64,000 nucleotides of DNA from Candidatus Neomicrothrix sp. UBA2974 (GTDB lineage: Bacteria; Actinomycetota; Acidimicrobiia; Acidimicrobiales; MedAcidi-G1), in NCBI GenBank assembly GCA_002348705.1, contig DEAU01000022.1, positions 94,910 to 158,909 on the forward strand. Direction: 5' to 3'. The notes beneath the pieces are model-generated. The model made no database searches. It was not told the origin of the DNA and was given only the letters and a program-made list of their open reading frames with translations. Made by a program: the position numbers and the translations under genes. This document shows, piece after piece, positions 16,610 to 25,100 of this stretch (position 1 is the stretch's first letter; each line of letters starts with the position of its first letter).

Positions 16610-17347
16610 TCAATCCGAGCGTTCGAGGACTATTAGGACCTCTTCTAGAGCCTTCCTCTGGAGATCAGGAACCCGAACGCCAGGGAGCGGATGGCCAACC
16701 GGGAACATGGCGAACGGCCTCTCGTTCTCCGGTCGACCTAAAAGCGTTCTCAGGAACGCCATCGGTGATGGCGTGTGGGGCAAGGCCGCCAAACCCATGT
16801 CGTGGATTGCTGTCAAGAAGAGACCTGCGGCGATTCCCACACTCTCCTTCACGTAATAGTTCTTTCTCGTCGATCCATCGGTCCGGAGTTCGTAACGCTG
16901 TTCGAAAAGGACAACAAGCCAGGGGGCCACCTCTAAGAACTCCTTGTGGTGATCAGTGCCGAGCGGGGCAAGGGACTCCTGCCATTCGGCATTCATACGG
17001 TTCTGAAGGTAGTTGGTGTGCTCCTCGGCCTCAGCGGCCTCACAGATGCGGGCCTTAGTCCTCGGATCGGAGATGGCTACAAACGTCCACGGCTGTTTGT
17101 GAGCTCCCGAGGGAGCTGTAGACGCTGCTGCTACAGCGACCTCGATGAGGTCCCGGGGCACCGGATCAGAGCTGAACATCCTCACGCTCCGACGCTTTGC
17201 GACTAGAGCCAGAAAGGCTTTGGCCCTTCGACTCATTTCGCCATCCTCAAGGCGCTGGTGCTCGTGGGCCACGAACGGGTGTTGGTCAGCGAGCTCCGGC
17301 GAGGGATAGGGATAGCGGTACAAGGGTTCTGTCTGGTCGACGTCCAT
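16610..17347 (-). CDS. Iodotyrosine deiodinase-like flavin (FMN) reductase/dehalogenase
   Basis: 245 residues from ATG 17347; the open frame upstream covers the tRNA and is ignored. It belongs to the nitroreductase fold: KRRSVRMFS (residues 51-59) and APSGAHKQPWTF bind FMN phosphate and ring. It resembles human and bacterial IYD: the active-site lid holds Glu109, Tyr113 and Lys135 in EHTNYLQNRM and HHKEFLEVAP, matching the Glu-Tyr-Lys triad that grips the iodotyrosine zwitterion in IYD. LLGRPENERPFAMFPVGHP and VPDLQRKALEEVL also match. IYD performs reductive removal of iodide or bromide from halotyrosines. A halotyrosine dehalogenase role is therefore likely, and the exact substrate untested. 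Confidence 0.85.
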   Translation of the reverse strand: MDVDQTEPLYRYPYPSPELADQHPFVAHEHQRLEDGEMSRRAKAFLALVAKRRSVRMFSSDPVPRDLIEVAVAAASTAPSGAHKQPWTFVAISDPRTKARICEAAEAEEHTNYLQNRMNAEWQESLAPLGTDHHKEFLEVAPWLVVLFEQRYELRTDGSTRKNYYVKESVGIAAGLFLTAIHDMGLAALPHTPSPMAFLRTLLGRPENERPFAMFPVGHPLPGVRVPDLQRKALEEVLIVLERSD

Positions 17348-17364
17348 CAAAACAGTCTCGCCGG

Positions 17365-17448
17365 TGCCCGGGACAGGAATCGAACCTGTACGCCCCGAAG
17401 GGCCGCGGGGTTTAAGCCCACTGCGTCTACCACTTCCGCCACCCGGGC
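17365..17448 (-). tRNA. tRNA-Leu (anticodon TAA)
   Basis: The minus strand folds as a class II tRNA: acceptor GCCCGGG pairing with CCCGGGC, anticodon stem GTGGG/CCCGC around loop CTTAAAC (anticodon TAA, reading UUA/UUG), a long variable arm with GCCCTTCGGGGC, and T-loop GTTCGATTC. The discriminator base is A and the CCA end is not fully encoded. It lies between the hypothetical gene at 17.5 kb and the IYD-like gene, on the same strand as both. Confidence 0.96.
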
Positions 17449-17522
17449 GAGGTCCGCTAACGGTAGCCACCGTCTCGACGCAACGGCGAAACCTTGTCGG
17501 CATTTCAGGGACCGTCGATGCC

Positions 17523-17867
17523 TTAGGCGGCAAGCGCAGATTCGTCGACAGCCAACCAGAGATCAGCGCGAACGGTGTCGGCTCCGGCCGACTCCAGCCG
17601 ATTGGAAACCAGAATTCCCTCGATCATGTCGGCCAGAACCGCTGACCAAGGCCGATTCCTGACTACCACTGAGACGATCGCCGCAGAACCCCGACGACGG
17701 ATGGTCCTCTGGACACCGGCCAAGCTCGGTGGGCTCCGGAAAGTCGGCACCTCCAGACCCTTCAATCGTGCTTCTTGTCCAAGAACCCGAGCCGCCTCGG
17801 CAAAGCGGACAGAAATCGGCACAGTCGCCGGTCCAGTTACCACACTCGTTCCAGACCACTGCACCAT
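17523..17867 (-). CDS. Hypothetical protein, 114 residues
   Basis: I do not recognise this family. From ATG 17867 the product starts MVQWSGTSVVTGPATVPIS, contains a basic patch (RRRGSAAIVSVVVRNRPW) and ends with AVDESALAA. No signal peptide, membrane helix or Cys motif is visible. It is divergent from the PD-(D/E)XK nuclease gene, about 107 bp apart, and lies upstream of tRNA-Leu on the same strand. The composition looks like real protein, with hydrophobic and charged residues alternating, but homology could not be tested. The frame also extends upstream to 18011, into the divergent nuclease gene. Confidence 0.5.
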   Translation of the reverse strand: MVQWSGTSVVTGPATVPISVRFAEAARVLGQEARLKGLEVPTFRSPPSLAGVQRTIRRRGSAAIVSVVVRNRPWSAVLADMIEGILVSNRLESAGADTVRADLWLAVDESALAA

Positions 17868-17974
17868 GAGTGCATCTTGGCAAGGACCTGTGACAACCCG
17901 ATCGGTGATTTTTGGTTCGCCAGCCGCGGAGTGGCTGTCGTCCGGTTCCCGGCACACCTTCCGGCCATAATCGG

Positions 17975-18931
17975 GTGGTGGACTACAACCTTTCCACGGA
18001 CGCCGAACCACTGAACCCTGCTCAGCAAGCTGTACTTGATGAACTCGGCGCCTCGGCCGGCGACCGTCCCGAGTTCCCAGACGACCTCCGTCACCACCTG
18101 CGGGCTGCCCTTGAGACCGCTATCGAGCCCCACCTCGACAACCTCCCCCAAGGCTTAGACCTGTACATCAACAAACACCGCTTGGGAATGGTGCACGGCT
18201 GTGAGACCCGGTTCCTCGCCGAAGAGGCGGAGCCCTTCGAATGGCGGATCCCCACAGCCCGAGGGTCAGTGGTTCATAAGGCGGTCGAGTTGGCCATCAA
18301 CTGGCGAGGTACGATCGAACCACCTCTTCTAATCGACGAAGCATTGGCCAGTCTCGAAGTCGACCAGCGAAACCTCAGTGAGTGGCTGCAGGGTCTCAGC
18401 GAAGCGGAACGAGCAGAACTGCGCTCCCAAGCCTTGGACACGTTCAGCAAGTATCTCGAGTGCTGGCCACCACTGAAATCAGCCTGGCGTCCAGTCACGG
18501 AAAGTCGTCTGCGAGCCGAGCTGTGCGATGGTCGTTTGATTCTCGATGGAAAAGCCGACCTGACGCTCGGCTCGGCCCGTGGCCTGAGGGCCGGCAAGGT
18601 GATCGTGGACCTTAAGACCGGTGGCACTAACGCCGGTCACCGTGAGGATCTCCGGTTTTATGCCCTCGTGGAAACCATCCGCATGGGTGTTCCACCCCGC
18701 TTACTGGCCTCCTATTACCTGGACCAAGCCACCCTCGTCCCTGAGGCAGTCACTGAGGACACGCTGCGGGCCACTTTGCTCCGGGTGGCCGACGGCGCTG
18801 GTCGGTTGGTCGACATCATCCACGGAGGTCGGCCTTCCCGCCGCTCTCCGGGTCCACCGTGCCGGTGGTGTCCTGCTCAGACCAACTGCGCAGAAGGCCT
18901 TGCATGGTTGGAAGAACAAGATGGGACTTAA
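17975..18931 (+). CDS. PD-(D/E)XK nuclease with Fe-S cluster cysteines (RecB/AddB/Cas4-like)
   Basis: 318 residues from GTG 17975 (GTG 17978 equally possible). It has a complete RecB-type nuclease signature: His101 in ARGSVVHKAVEL, Asp195 in LILDGKADLTLG, Asp212 and Lys214 in VIVDLKTGG, and the QxxxY-like motif REDLRFYALV. Four cysteines, Cys76 in HGCETRF and Cys296, Cys299 and Cys305 in the C-terminal CRWCPAQTNC, match the 4Fe-4S arrangement that ties the ends together in AddB and Cas4. It is a free-standing nuclease with no helicase domain and no cas genes nearby. It probably acts in DNA repair; the exact role is unknown. Confidence 0.82.
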   Translation: MVDYNLSTDAEPLNPAQQAVLDELGASAGDRPEFPDDLRHHLRAALETAIEPHLDNLPQGLDLYINKHRLGMVHGCETRFLAEEAEPFEWRIPTARGSVVHKAVELAINWRGTIEPPLLIDEALASLEVDQRNLSEWLQGLSEAERAELRSQALDTFSKYLECWPPLKSAWRPVTESRLRAELCDGRLILDGKADLTLGSARGLRAGKVIVDLKTGGTNAGHREDLRFYALVETIRMGVPPRLLASYYLDQATLVPEAVTEDTLRATLLRVADGAGRLVDIIHGGRPSRRSPGPPCRWCPAQTNCAEGLAWLEEQDGT

Positions 18932-18965
18932 ACCTAAACCGTCAACTAATCCGATTGCCCCTCCG

Positions 18966-20234
18966 TCAATCACCGTCGAGCAAACGAAAACGTCCTGTGC
19001 CATGGAGAGTTAGGCCGCCAACCAACACTGATAGACCAGCAAAGGTAACCACTGCTCGGGGACCCAACACAGCAATGGCTCCACCCATTAGCAAGTTGGC
19101 GAATGGCGACACCCCGAGCACACCCATCAGATAAACCGCCATGACACGACCGCGGCGAGAGTCCTCTACCTGGAGTTGGACTGTCGAGTTCAGATTCGAC
19201 GCCGAGGCGAGATGCATCGAACCGATCAGGCTGAGGCCCAGAAATCCCATCCAGAAAGTCGGAGCTAGGCCAAAAAGAGCTAGAGCGATTCCGTATCCAC
19301 AAGTAGCTAGAACCTGGATCCGGGATCGACGCATCCGGCTTAGCTCACCAGCCACCAGTGGCGCGGCGAAGAGGGCACCAATACCTTGAGCCGCGCCGAG
19401 CATCCCAAACCAGAATGGAGATACTTCGAACACCTCTTCAGCAAAAACCACGATCTGTTGGACAACCGGTTGACCCATCGTCGACACCAGGGCAGTGGTG
19501 AGGATCGCTATTCGGATCCCAGGCGATGCAGCCACGTAACGGATTGTCTCCCGGTAGCCAGCCATCACAGAACCCATCTCACCCTCTTCCTCAACAAGTG
19601 ACCTCGTTCCAGCACGAAAGAGGTCAGCAGGACGGACGAGGCTCAATGCAGTCAGAATCGGTCCGTACGCGAAGGCTGCAGCGGCTAGCGCCCAGCCGGG
19701 ACCGGCAAGACCAATCAGCAGGCCACCCAAGGCCGGACCGAACGTGCGAGCAGCATTGAACTGAGTTGAGTTGAGAGTGATGGCATTGTGCAAGTGCTCT
19801 CGAGGAACGCATTCGGCTACGAATGACTGCCAGGTCGGCAATTGGATCCCATAAGCGAACCCACCCGCAAGAAGCAGGCCCATCCACGCCCATGGATTGC
19901 GCGCGCCGACGCCCCAAGCCAACGACATAGAGCCAGCAAGCAAGGCGCAGGCAGTATTGGTGCACAACAGCACCCTGCGCCGGTCAAACCTGTCGGACAC
20001 GTGGCCGGCGATTGGGTTCGTGAGCAGCATCGGTATGAAGGAGGCGAAGCCTGCCGCCCCTACCCACGCTGCCGACTCGGTGATCTGATACACCACGAAG
20101 TAGGTAGTTACGTACTGAATCCACCGACCGTTGTTGGTCAGTGCCCCACCTAGCCAGAAAAGCCGATAGTTCCGGTAACTCATCGCCGGGAATCGACGGG
20201 TGCGCAACGCCGATCTCCGGTCTCCTGACACCAC
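18966..20234 (-). CDS. MFS transporter, EntS/MFS_3-like
   Basis: 422 residues with about twelve hydrophobic segments. The N-terminal FPAMSYRNYRLFWLGGALTNNGRWIQ and the loop GHVSDRFDRRRVLL after helix 2 are the usual signatures of the EntS-type (MFS_3) family of putative exporters; the loop after helix 8 has the corresponding LSRMRRSRIQVL. Cargo is unknown; characterised relatives export siderophores, macrolides or other small molecules. No siderophore genes are adjacent. It is convergent with the nuclease gene (34 bp) and divergent from the enoyl-CoA hydratase gene (66 bp). Confidence 0.85.
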   Translation of the reverse strand: MVSGDRRSALRTRRFPAMSYRNYRLFWLGGALTNNGRWIQYVTTYFVVYQITESAAWVGAAGFASFIPMLLTNPIAGHVSDRFDRRRVLLCTNTACALLAGSMSLAWGVGARNPWAWMGLLLAGGFAYGIQLPTWQSFVAECVPREHLHNAITLNSTQFNAARTFGPALGGLLIGLAGPGWALAAAAFAYGPILTALSLVRPADLFRAGTRSLVEEEGEMGSVMAGYRETIRYVAASPGIRIAILTTALVSTMGQPVVQQIVVFAEEVFEVSPFWFGMLGAAQGIGALFAAPLVAGELSRMRRSRIQVLATCGYGIALALFGLAPTFWMGFLGLSLIGSMHLASASNLNSTVQLQVEDSRRGRVMAVYLMGVLGVSPFANLLMGGAIAVLGPRAVVTFAGLSVLVGGLTLHGTGRFRLLDGD

Positions 20235-20300
20235 CTCGACCCTAGACCCCAGCTTCTTCCCGGCATCAAGCCCGGACTCTGTCCATGGGAGACTCGAGCC

Positions 20301-21071
20301 ATGAGCCTCCTAAAAATCGAGTACCGCGACAGCGTGGCAATACTGACCTTCAACGACCCCGACCGCCGCAATGTGGTCAGCGACGAGATGAACGATGAAC
20401 TTCTGGAAGCCTTCGACGGCCTGGAAGCCAACGAGCAGATCGGAGCCGTAGTGCTCACTGGAGCCGGGAGAGCCTTCTGTGCCGGCGCAGTGCTGGACGA
20501 CCTCCTCGAGGCTGGATCGAGCGACGCCGATGGTGCTCTGCCCGACATATACCGAGGTTTCCTGCGGGTTGCCCACACCACGCTGCCGACCGTTGCAGCC
20601 GTCAATGGTGCTGCAGTCGGCGCCGGGATGAACATGGTCTTGGCATGCGACCTAGTGATTGCCGGACGATCGGCAAAATTTGACTCTCGATTTCTGACAA
20701 TCGGAATTCACCCCGGTGGCGGACATACGTGGCGTCTCCGCAACATCACCGAGTTGCACACGACTAAGGCCATGGTGCTCTTCGGACAGGTCCTTGAAGG
20801 CGAGGAAGCCGCCCGGCGCGGAATAGCTTGGGAGTGCGTAGACGATGACGTGCTGATCAACGAGGCAGTGACCTACGCGGCAAAGGCGGCCGGGCACCCT
20901 CGCGACCTGATGGCCGTGACCAAGAGGACGCTCCATGACGCCGCTGCGGTCACCGAGTCAGCAGCCGCGGTGCGTCTGGAAATCGAGCCACAAGTATGGT
21001 CGATGCAGCAACCTGCCTTCACCGAGATGGTTGCGAAGCTAAAGGCCGAGATCGCCACCAAGCACAGCTAA
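20301..21071 (+). CDS. Enoyl-CoA hydratase/isomerase family protein
   Basis: 256 residues from ATG 20301. The crotonase fold is shown by AVVLTGAGRAFCAGAVLDDL, the oxyanion-hole segment AAVNGAAVGAGMNMVLACDLVIAG, and FLTIGIHPGGGHTWRL. The usual hydratase glutamate pair is not obvious: the second conserved region reads IGIHPGGGHTWRLRN in place of a GxxPxxG with Glu nearby, so the reaction may be other than simple hydration. It stands alone, with no acyl-CoA dehydrogenase or thiolase nearby. It is convergent with the acetyltransferase gene. Confidence 0.88.
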   Translation: MSLLKIEYRDSVAILTFNDPDRRNVVSDEMNDELLEAFDGLEANEQIGAVVLTGAGRAFCAGAVLDDLLEAGSSDADGALPDIYRGFLRVAHTTLPTVAAVNGAAVGAGMNMVLACDLVIAGRSAKFDSRFLTIGIHPGGGHTWRLRNITELHTTKAMVLFGQVLEGEEAARRGIAWECVDDDVLINEAVTYAAKAAGHPRDLMAVTKRTLHDAAAVTESAAAVRLEIEPQVWSMQQPAFTEMVAKLKAEIATKHS

Positions 21072-21113
21072 GGCGAGCCTTTCTCAAAAGGACCTGATCG
21101 AAATGCCCCCGAC

Positions 21114-21809
21114 CTAGTCGTCAAGCCAGACGGCCGTCAACTCGTCCCGCCGGAGGCGCCATTCTTCAGCAGTGACGGCATAGCGAAGGTGGTCCTCCCA
21201 AATCCCATTGATCTCCAGATACCGCTCGGCGAGACCCTCACACCGGAACTCAAGCTTCTCCATCACACGCCGGGAGCGACGGTTCCGAGGGACGATTGAG
21301 ATCTGCAGGCGGTGCAACTCAATCTCCTCAAACGCAAAACGGCAGGCCGTAACCATCGACTCGGGAATTAAGCCACAGCCGGCTCGGGACTCATCCATCC
21401 AGTAGCCGACGTGGGCGTTGCGGAATGCACCCCAGACCACGTTAGAAAGGTTCAGTTCGCCAACGAAGCCCCGCCTTCTGTCAGGCCAATCATCGGACGA
21501 CCCCTTAATCAACTCAGGCTCGGATCCATCCACAAAAACGCCAAAACCCCAGCCCGTCCCCAACTGCCGTTCCCGCCGCCTGCTAGCGCAGCGCATGGCG
21601 AAGGCCTGCCGGTCTTCGACCGGGTCGGGCTGGCCAAACGCACGTCGCGGCTCCCAACGGGTCAACCAGTCAGCGTTGCGTCGTCGAACCTCCTGCCAAT
21701 CGGCAAAATCCTCCAGTTCGAGGGGTCGCAGTGTGATACGTCTTCCGTTAAGGACTGGCGCGTCGATCTGTTCCTCAATGGCCACGAACCTATCTTTCCC
21801 GCGGACCAT
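21114..21809 (-). CDS. GNAT family acetyltransferase, RimJ-like
   Basis: 231 residues. The profile is that of ribosomal-protein-alanine acetyltransferases: LNGRRITLRPLELEDFADWQEVR at the N-terminus, FVGELNLSNVVWGAFRNAHVGYWMDE in the middle, the acetyl-CoA region GLIPESMVTACRFAFEEIELHRLQIS, and NRRSRRVMEKLEFRCEGLAERYLEING near the end. RimJ-type enzymes acetylate N-termini of ribosomal proteins or other targets; the target here is not shown. It follows the class V aminotransferase gene by 25 bp on the same strand. Confidence 0.87.
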   Translation of the reverse strand: MVRGKDRFVAIEEQIDAPVLNGRRITLRPLELEDFADWQEVRRRNADWLTRWEPRRAFGQPDPVEDRQAFAMRCASRRRERQLGTGWGFGVFVDGSEPELIKGSSDDWPDRRRGFVGELNLSNVVWGAFRNAHVGYWMDESRAGCGLIPESMVTACRFAFEEIELHRLQISIVPRNRRSRRVMEKLEFRCEGLAERYLEINGIWEDHLRYAVTAEEWRLRRDELTAVWLDD

Positions 21810-21834
21810 GGCCGGCCGGCAATCCGGCGCTCAG

Positions 21835-22929
21835 TCAACCCAAGATCTCGTCTAGGGCCCCAAGCAGCATCGTCACATTGCGCTCACGTGCCGTATGACC
21901 CATACACCCAATGCGCCATACCTTGCCAGCCACAGGGCCGAGCCCACCCCCAATTTCAATTCCGTACTCGGAAAGGAGCCGGTGCCGGACTCCAGCCTCA
22001 TCCAATCCAGCGGGGAGACGATCAGTTGGAATGACGACCGAAGTGAGTTCCGGCAGGCGGTGGTCCTCGTCGGCGAACAATTCGAAACCCCGCTTGACCA
22101 AACCTTCCTGCAACCGCTCACCACAGGCCCGGTGCCGAGCATGAACGTTCTCTAGGCCCTCGTCGAGAAGCACGCCGAGACCTGCGTGCAGGGCGTAGAG
22201 CATTGATATGGGTGCTGTGTGGTGATAGGCGCGAGCACCGTCGCCTGTCACATAGTTAGCAATCATGGAGAAGTCCAGATACCAGGACTGCGACTTTTCG
22301 ACGAATCCTTCGATAGCCCGGTCCGACACGGTTACTGGCGACAGTCCAGGCGGGACGCCAAGACACTTCTGGGTGCCGCTGTAAGCCAAGTCAATATCCC
22401 ACTCGTCGACCTCCAAGGGAATGCCACCCAACGAAGTCACGCAGTCGACAAGCAAGAGAGCGTCGCCCTTACCTGCCCCGATGGGCTCAATGTCATTGCG
22501 AACACCTGTCGAAGTTTCGGCGTGGACAAGTGCGATGACTTTGGGCGAGGGGTGGGCGTCAAGCAGGGCCTGCGGCTCAATAGCCGTCCCCCACTCGGTC
22601 TCAAGTCGAACCACCTCGGCGCCGCAACGTGACGCCACGTCGCACATACGCTCGCCAAACACGCCGTTGACGCCGACCACGACGACGTCACCCGGGCCGA
22701 GCACATTGACGAACGAAGCCTCCATGCCTGCGGAGCCGGTAGCCGACACTGGGAATGTCAGAAGGTTCTCCGTACAGAAAATCTTTCGAAGACGGTCATT
22801 GATTTCGTCCAGTAAAGCGATGAATTCAGGGTCAAGGTGACCGAGAACCGGACGCCCAAAGGCCTCGATGACCTCTGGGTAAGGGTTCCCTGGGCCCGGA
22901 CCCATAAGGATGCGGTCCGCGTGAGACAT
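21835..22929 (-). CDS. Class V aminotransferase (alanine/serine-glyoxylate aminotransferase-like)
   Basis: 364 residues from ATG 22929; upstream frame extension is not conserved. It starts with the characteristic DRILMGPGPGNPYPEVIEAFGRPVLGHLDPEF, has a SATGSAGMEASFVNVLGPGD segment, the cofactor Asp in LLVDCVTSLGG, and the PLP lysine in YSGTQKCLGVPPGLSP. The pattern matches AGXT/serine-pyruvate aminotransferases that use glyoxylate or pyruvate as amino acceptor. The true amino donor is not fixed by sequence; related proteins also include phosphonate and purine-ureide transaminases. It is downstream of ppx on the same strand, 86 bp away. Confidence 0.9.
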   Translation of the reverse strand: MSHADRILMGPGPGNPYPEVIEAFGRPVLGHLDPEFIALLDEINDRLRKIFCTENLLTFPVSATGSAGMEASFVNVLGPGDVVVVGVNGVFGERMCDVASRCGAEVVRLETEWGTAIEPQALLDAHPSPKVIALVHAETSTGVRNDIEPIGAGKGDALLLVDCVTSLGGIPLEVDEWDIDLAYSGTQKCLGVPPGLSPVTVSDRAIEGFVEKSQSWYLDFSMIANYVTGDGARAYHHTAPISMLYALHAGLGVLLDEGLENVHARHRACGERLQEGLVKRGFELFADEDHRLPELTSVVIPTDRLPAGLDEAGVRHRLLSEYGIEIGGGLGPVAGKVWRIGCMGHTARERNVTMLLGALDEILG

Positions 22930-23015
22930 GGCGGCAACCTTAGCGAACAGATCACTACTAGTGAGAAAGTTATTGCCTGACATGAAACTGGGCGAAGACC
23001 CACCAGACCATTCGC

Positions 23016-23939
23016 TCAGAGTTGCGATACCACAAGGCCATCCAGAATGTCGGACTCCGAAACCAGACACTCATCAAAGCCGAACCGACGCATCACCTTC
23101 ACCAGGATCGACAAGCCCCCCACGATTACGTCGGCACGCTCCTCTTCCATCCCCGGGTTCGCGAGCCTCTCCTCACGGTTCTCGGTGGCCAAGGTGCGGA
23201 AGACGTCCTCGACAGCTTCGCGGGTCAAACCAAAATGGTGGATGCGGTCACGGTCGTAGTCGGCGAGCCCGATCTCGACGGCAGCGGTGCACGACACCGT
23301 CCCGGCCAGACCGACCAGCACCCGTGCGTCGGACAGCCCAGAGATCTCACGCACCACATCATCAAGGTGCGCATCAACCACAGACAAACAAGCCACTAGT
23401 TCCTCTGGCAGTGCCGGATCATGGTCGATCCACTGCTCGCTAAGCCGCACGCAACCCATGTCACAAGACAAAGCCCCCTCGATCTCAGTAGTCCCCATAA
23501 CGAACTCCGTGGAGCCACCGCCGATATCGACTACCAGAAACGGGCCGTCGGCCGGGTCCAAGTCCCTGATGGCCCCAGTGAAAGAAAGTTGACCCTCTTC
23601 AAGACCGGAGAGCAACTCCGGTCGAGTGCCAACCAGTGCCTCCGCTGCATCGAAGAACTCATCACGGTTTGATGCTTCGCGAGCCGCCGATGTTGCGACC
23701 ATCCGGCAGCGTTCGACACCAAGAGCCTCCATAACTTGGCGATAACCAGCTAGGACGCCCAACACTCGCTCGACGGCAGGGTCAGCGAACCGGCGCCTAC
23801 TGTCAACCCCCTCCCCCATCCGGGTAACCATCATGCGGCGATCCAGCGTCCGAAAAACCTCGGTGGATCTGGTGGACTCACCAATCAGCATGCGGGTCGA
23901 GTTGGTTCCACAGTCGATTGCCGCCACGATCTCACCCAT
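23016..23939 (-). CDS. ppx: Exopolyphosphatase/pppGpp phosphohydrolase (Ppx/GppA family)
   Basis: 307 residues. The ASKHA phosphate-binding loops are AAIDCGTNSTRMLIGE at the N-terminus and VVDIGGGSTEFVMG in the middle, with GMGCVRL-like CDMGCVRLSEQ following. The short actinobacterial type lacks the C-terminal HD domain of E. coli Ppx. It hydrolyses terminal phosphates of polyphosphate, or pppGpp. It overlaps DUF501 by 8 bp; in Mycobacterium the order eno, divIC, DUF501, ppx is contiguous, whereas here the first two are about 11 kb away. Confidence 0.92.
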   Translation of the reverse strand: MGEIVAAIDCGTNSTRMLIGESTRSTEVFRTLDRRMMVTRMGEGVDSRRRFADPAVERVLGVLAGYRQVMEALGVERCRMVATSAAREASNRDEFFDAAEALVGTRPELLSGLEEGQLSFTGAIRDLDPADGPFLVVDIGGGSTEFVMGTTEIEGALSCDMGCVRLSEQWIDHDPALPEELVACLSVVDAHLDDVVREISGLSDARVLVGLAGTVSCTAAVEIGLADYDRDRIHHFGLTREAVEDVFRTLATENREERLANPGMEEERADVIVGGLSILVKVMRRFGFDECLVSESDILDGLVVSQL

Positions 23940-24408
23940 TAGAAGCGACTCCGTCAGACTCCGACTTTGATCGAACTATGCGTTCATGAACCCACTGCCC
24001 GACAGGGTCGTCGCCTCCGGCCAGAAACCAGGCATAGTGGGCGTGTAAGCACTTCACTCCCTGTCGCGTGCCACCTACCCCACCGGAGGGACGATGGCCG
24101 TCGTAGCCAGCCGGGATGGCCGCATCGCGCTCGGCCCTGTACCGGTCGTGAGCATCAGCCAGTTCATTGGGATCGCAGGAGGCCTCGGCGGCACGGACTC
24201 CGCCTTCTGACTCCAAAGTCCCCACCCGCGACCGCAAGTCATCGCCGACCAGCCAGTACCTCGTTGGCATCGGACGGCCATCAGCCAGAAGTGGGTGGTT
24301 TCGGATAACCACAGGGCCGCCCGCCTCATCGCGGACCACGACCTCAAAGGCGCCCTTAGGAATCCGACCCAAGAGTTCGGCGACTTGCTTTTGGTCCTCA
24401 GCGTCCAT
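23932..24408 (-). CDS. DUF501 family protein
   Basis: 158 residues from ATG 24408 (GTG 24420 is an alternative). The actinobacterial DUF501 signature is visible: LLGRIPKGAFEVVVR, VIRNHPLLADGRPMPTRYWLVG near the N-terminus and VKCLHAHYAWFLAGGDDPVGQWV near the C-terminus, with a conserved Cys and two His. Function is unknown. It overlaps ppx downstream, as in many actinobacteria. It lies 26 bp downstream of the coxG-like stop and so may be read from the cox accessory transcript. Confidence 0.85.
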   Translation of the reverse strand: MDAEDQKQVAELLGRIPKGAFEVVVRDEAGGPVVIRNHPLLADGRPMPTRYWLVGDDLRSRVGTLESEGGVRAAEASCDPNELADAHDRYRAERDAAIPAGYDGHRPSGGVGGTRQGVKCLHAHYAWFLAGGDDPVGQWVHERIVRSKSESDGVASNG

Positions 24409-24434
24409 GGAGGAACGCACCCACTAGTCCGACC

Positions 24435-25100
24435 TCAGACCAGAAGAAGAATGATCAGGATGACCGCAGCCACAACCAACAGCGTCGGCACGAGGCGCTT
24501 TAGCACCGATGCTCCAGCGGCATCCAGCAAATCGACGGCCTCAACCGAAGGCGCGTCGACGGCCCGAACCGCAGCACCATCTTCCGCAACCTCACCCCCA
24601 GTGGTCAGGTCTTTGGCGACATCCTCTGCATCGCCCCTTGGATCCGCCGCGGCCTCAGATGAGGCAATTAGCTCACTGAGGTTGCCGGCAAACTGGCCCA
24701 TCAACTTCTTGGATACATCGGCCATCACGCCGCGGCCGAACTGAGCCACTTTGCCTGTGACCGTAAGTTCGGTGGTGACAATGACCTTCGTTCCAGTCTC
24801 GGTCTCCTCAAGTGCCGCTGTGATGTCTGCTGAGGCATTACCGGCACCCCTAGTATCACGGCCCTCTGCGCGTAGTACAGCCCGGTACCCGGCATCATCT
24901 CGCTCAACAAACGAGGCCGCACCCTTGTACTGGGCGGTAATTGGCCCGACTTTGACCTTTACGACACCTCGAAACTCGTCCCCCTCTACCTCCTGAAGCT
25001 GGGCCCCGGGAAGACAGGGAGCGATACGCTCCACGTCGGTCAGTACAGCCCACACTTCATCAAGTGGTGCGGCTACCTCAAAGTCGTTGTTCAGTTCCAT
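24435..25100 (-). CDS. coxG: CoxG-like SRPBCC domain protein with C-terminal membrane anchor
   Basis: 221 residues from ATG 25100. Residues 1-145 form the CoxG/SRPBCC fold: MELNNDFEVAAPLDEVWAVLTDVERIAPCLPGA, VKVGPITAQYKG and a C-terminal helix AQFGRGVMADVSKKLMGQFAGNL. An acidic, low-complexity linker follows, then a hydrophobic tail (LVPTLLVVAAVILIILLLV), so the protein is membrane-tethered. In Oligotropha CoxG is reported to recruit CO dehydrogenase to the membrane, and the membrane tail here fits that. It overlaps the MocA-like gene by 10 bp. It is separated from the structural coxLSM genes by ppc. Confidence 0.88.
   Translation of the reverse strand: MELNNDFEVAAPLDEVWAVLTDVERIAPCLPGAQLQEVEGDEFRGVVKVKVGPITAQYKGAASFVERDDAGYRAVLRAEGRDTRGAGNASADITAALEETETGTKVIVTTELTVTGKVAQFGRGVMADVSKKLMGQFAGNLSELIASSEAAADPRGDAEDVAKDLTTGGEVAEDGAAVRAVDAPSVEAVDLLDAAGASVLKRLVPTLLVVAAVILIILLLV

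Noticed and set aside
17975..18931. Cas4 of a CRISPR system
   Set aside because: No direct-repeat array or other cas gene was found, so the nuclease is called as a free-standing protein.
21078..21091. Terminator between enoyl-CoA hydratase and GNAT genes (CCTTT...AAAGG)
   Set aside because: Only a 5-bp stem with a weak loop and no T-tract; not enough to support a call.
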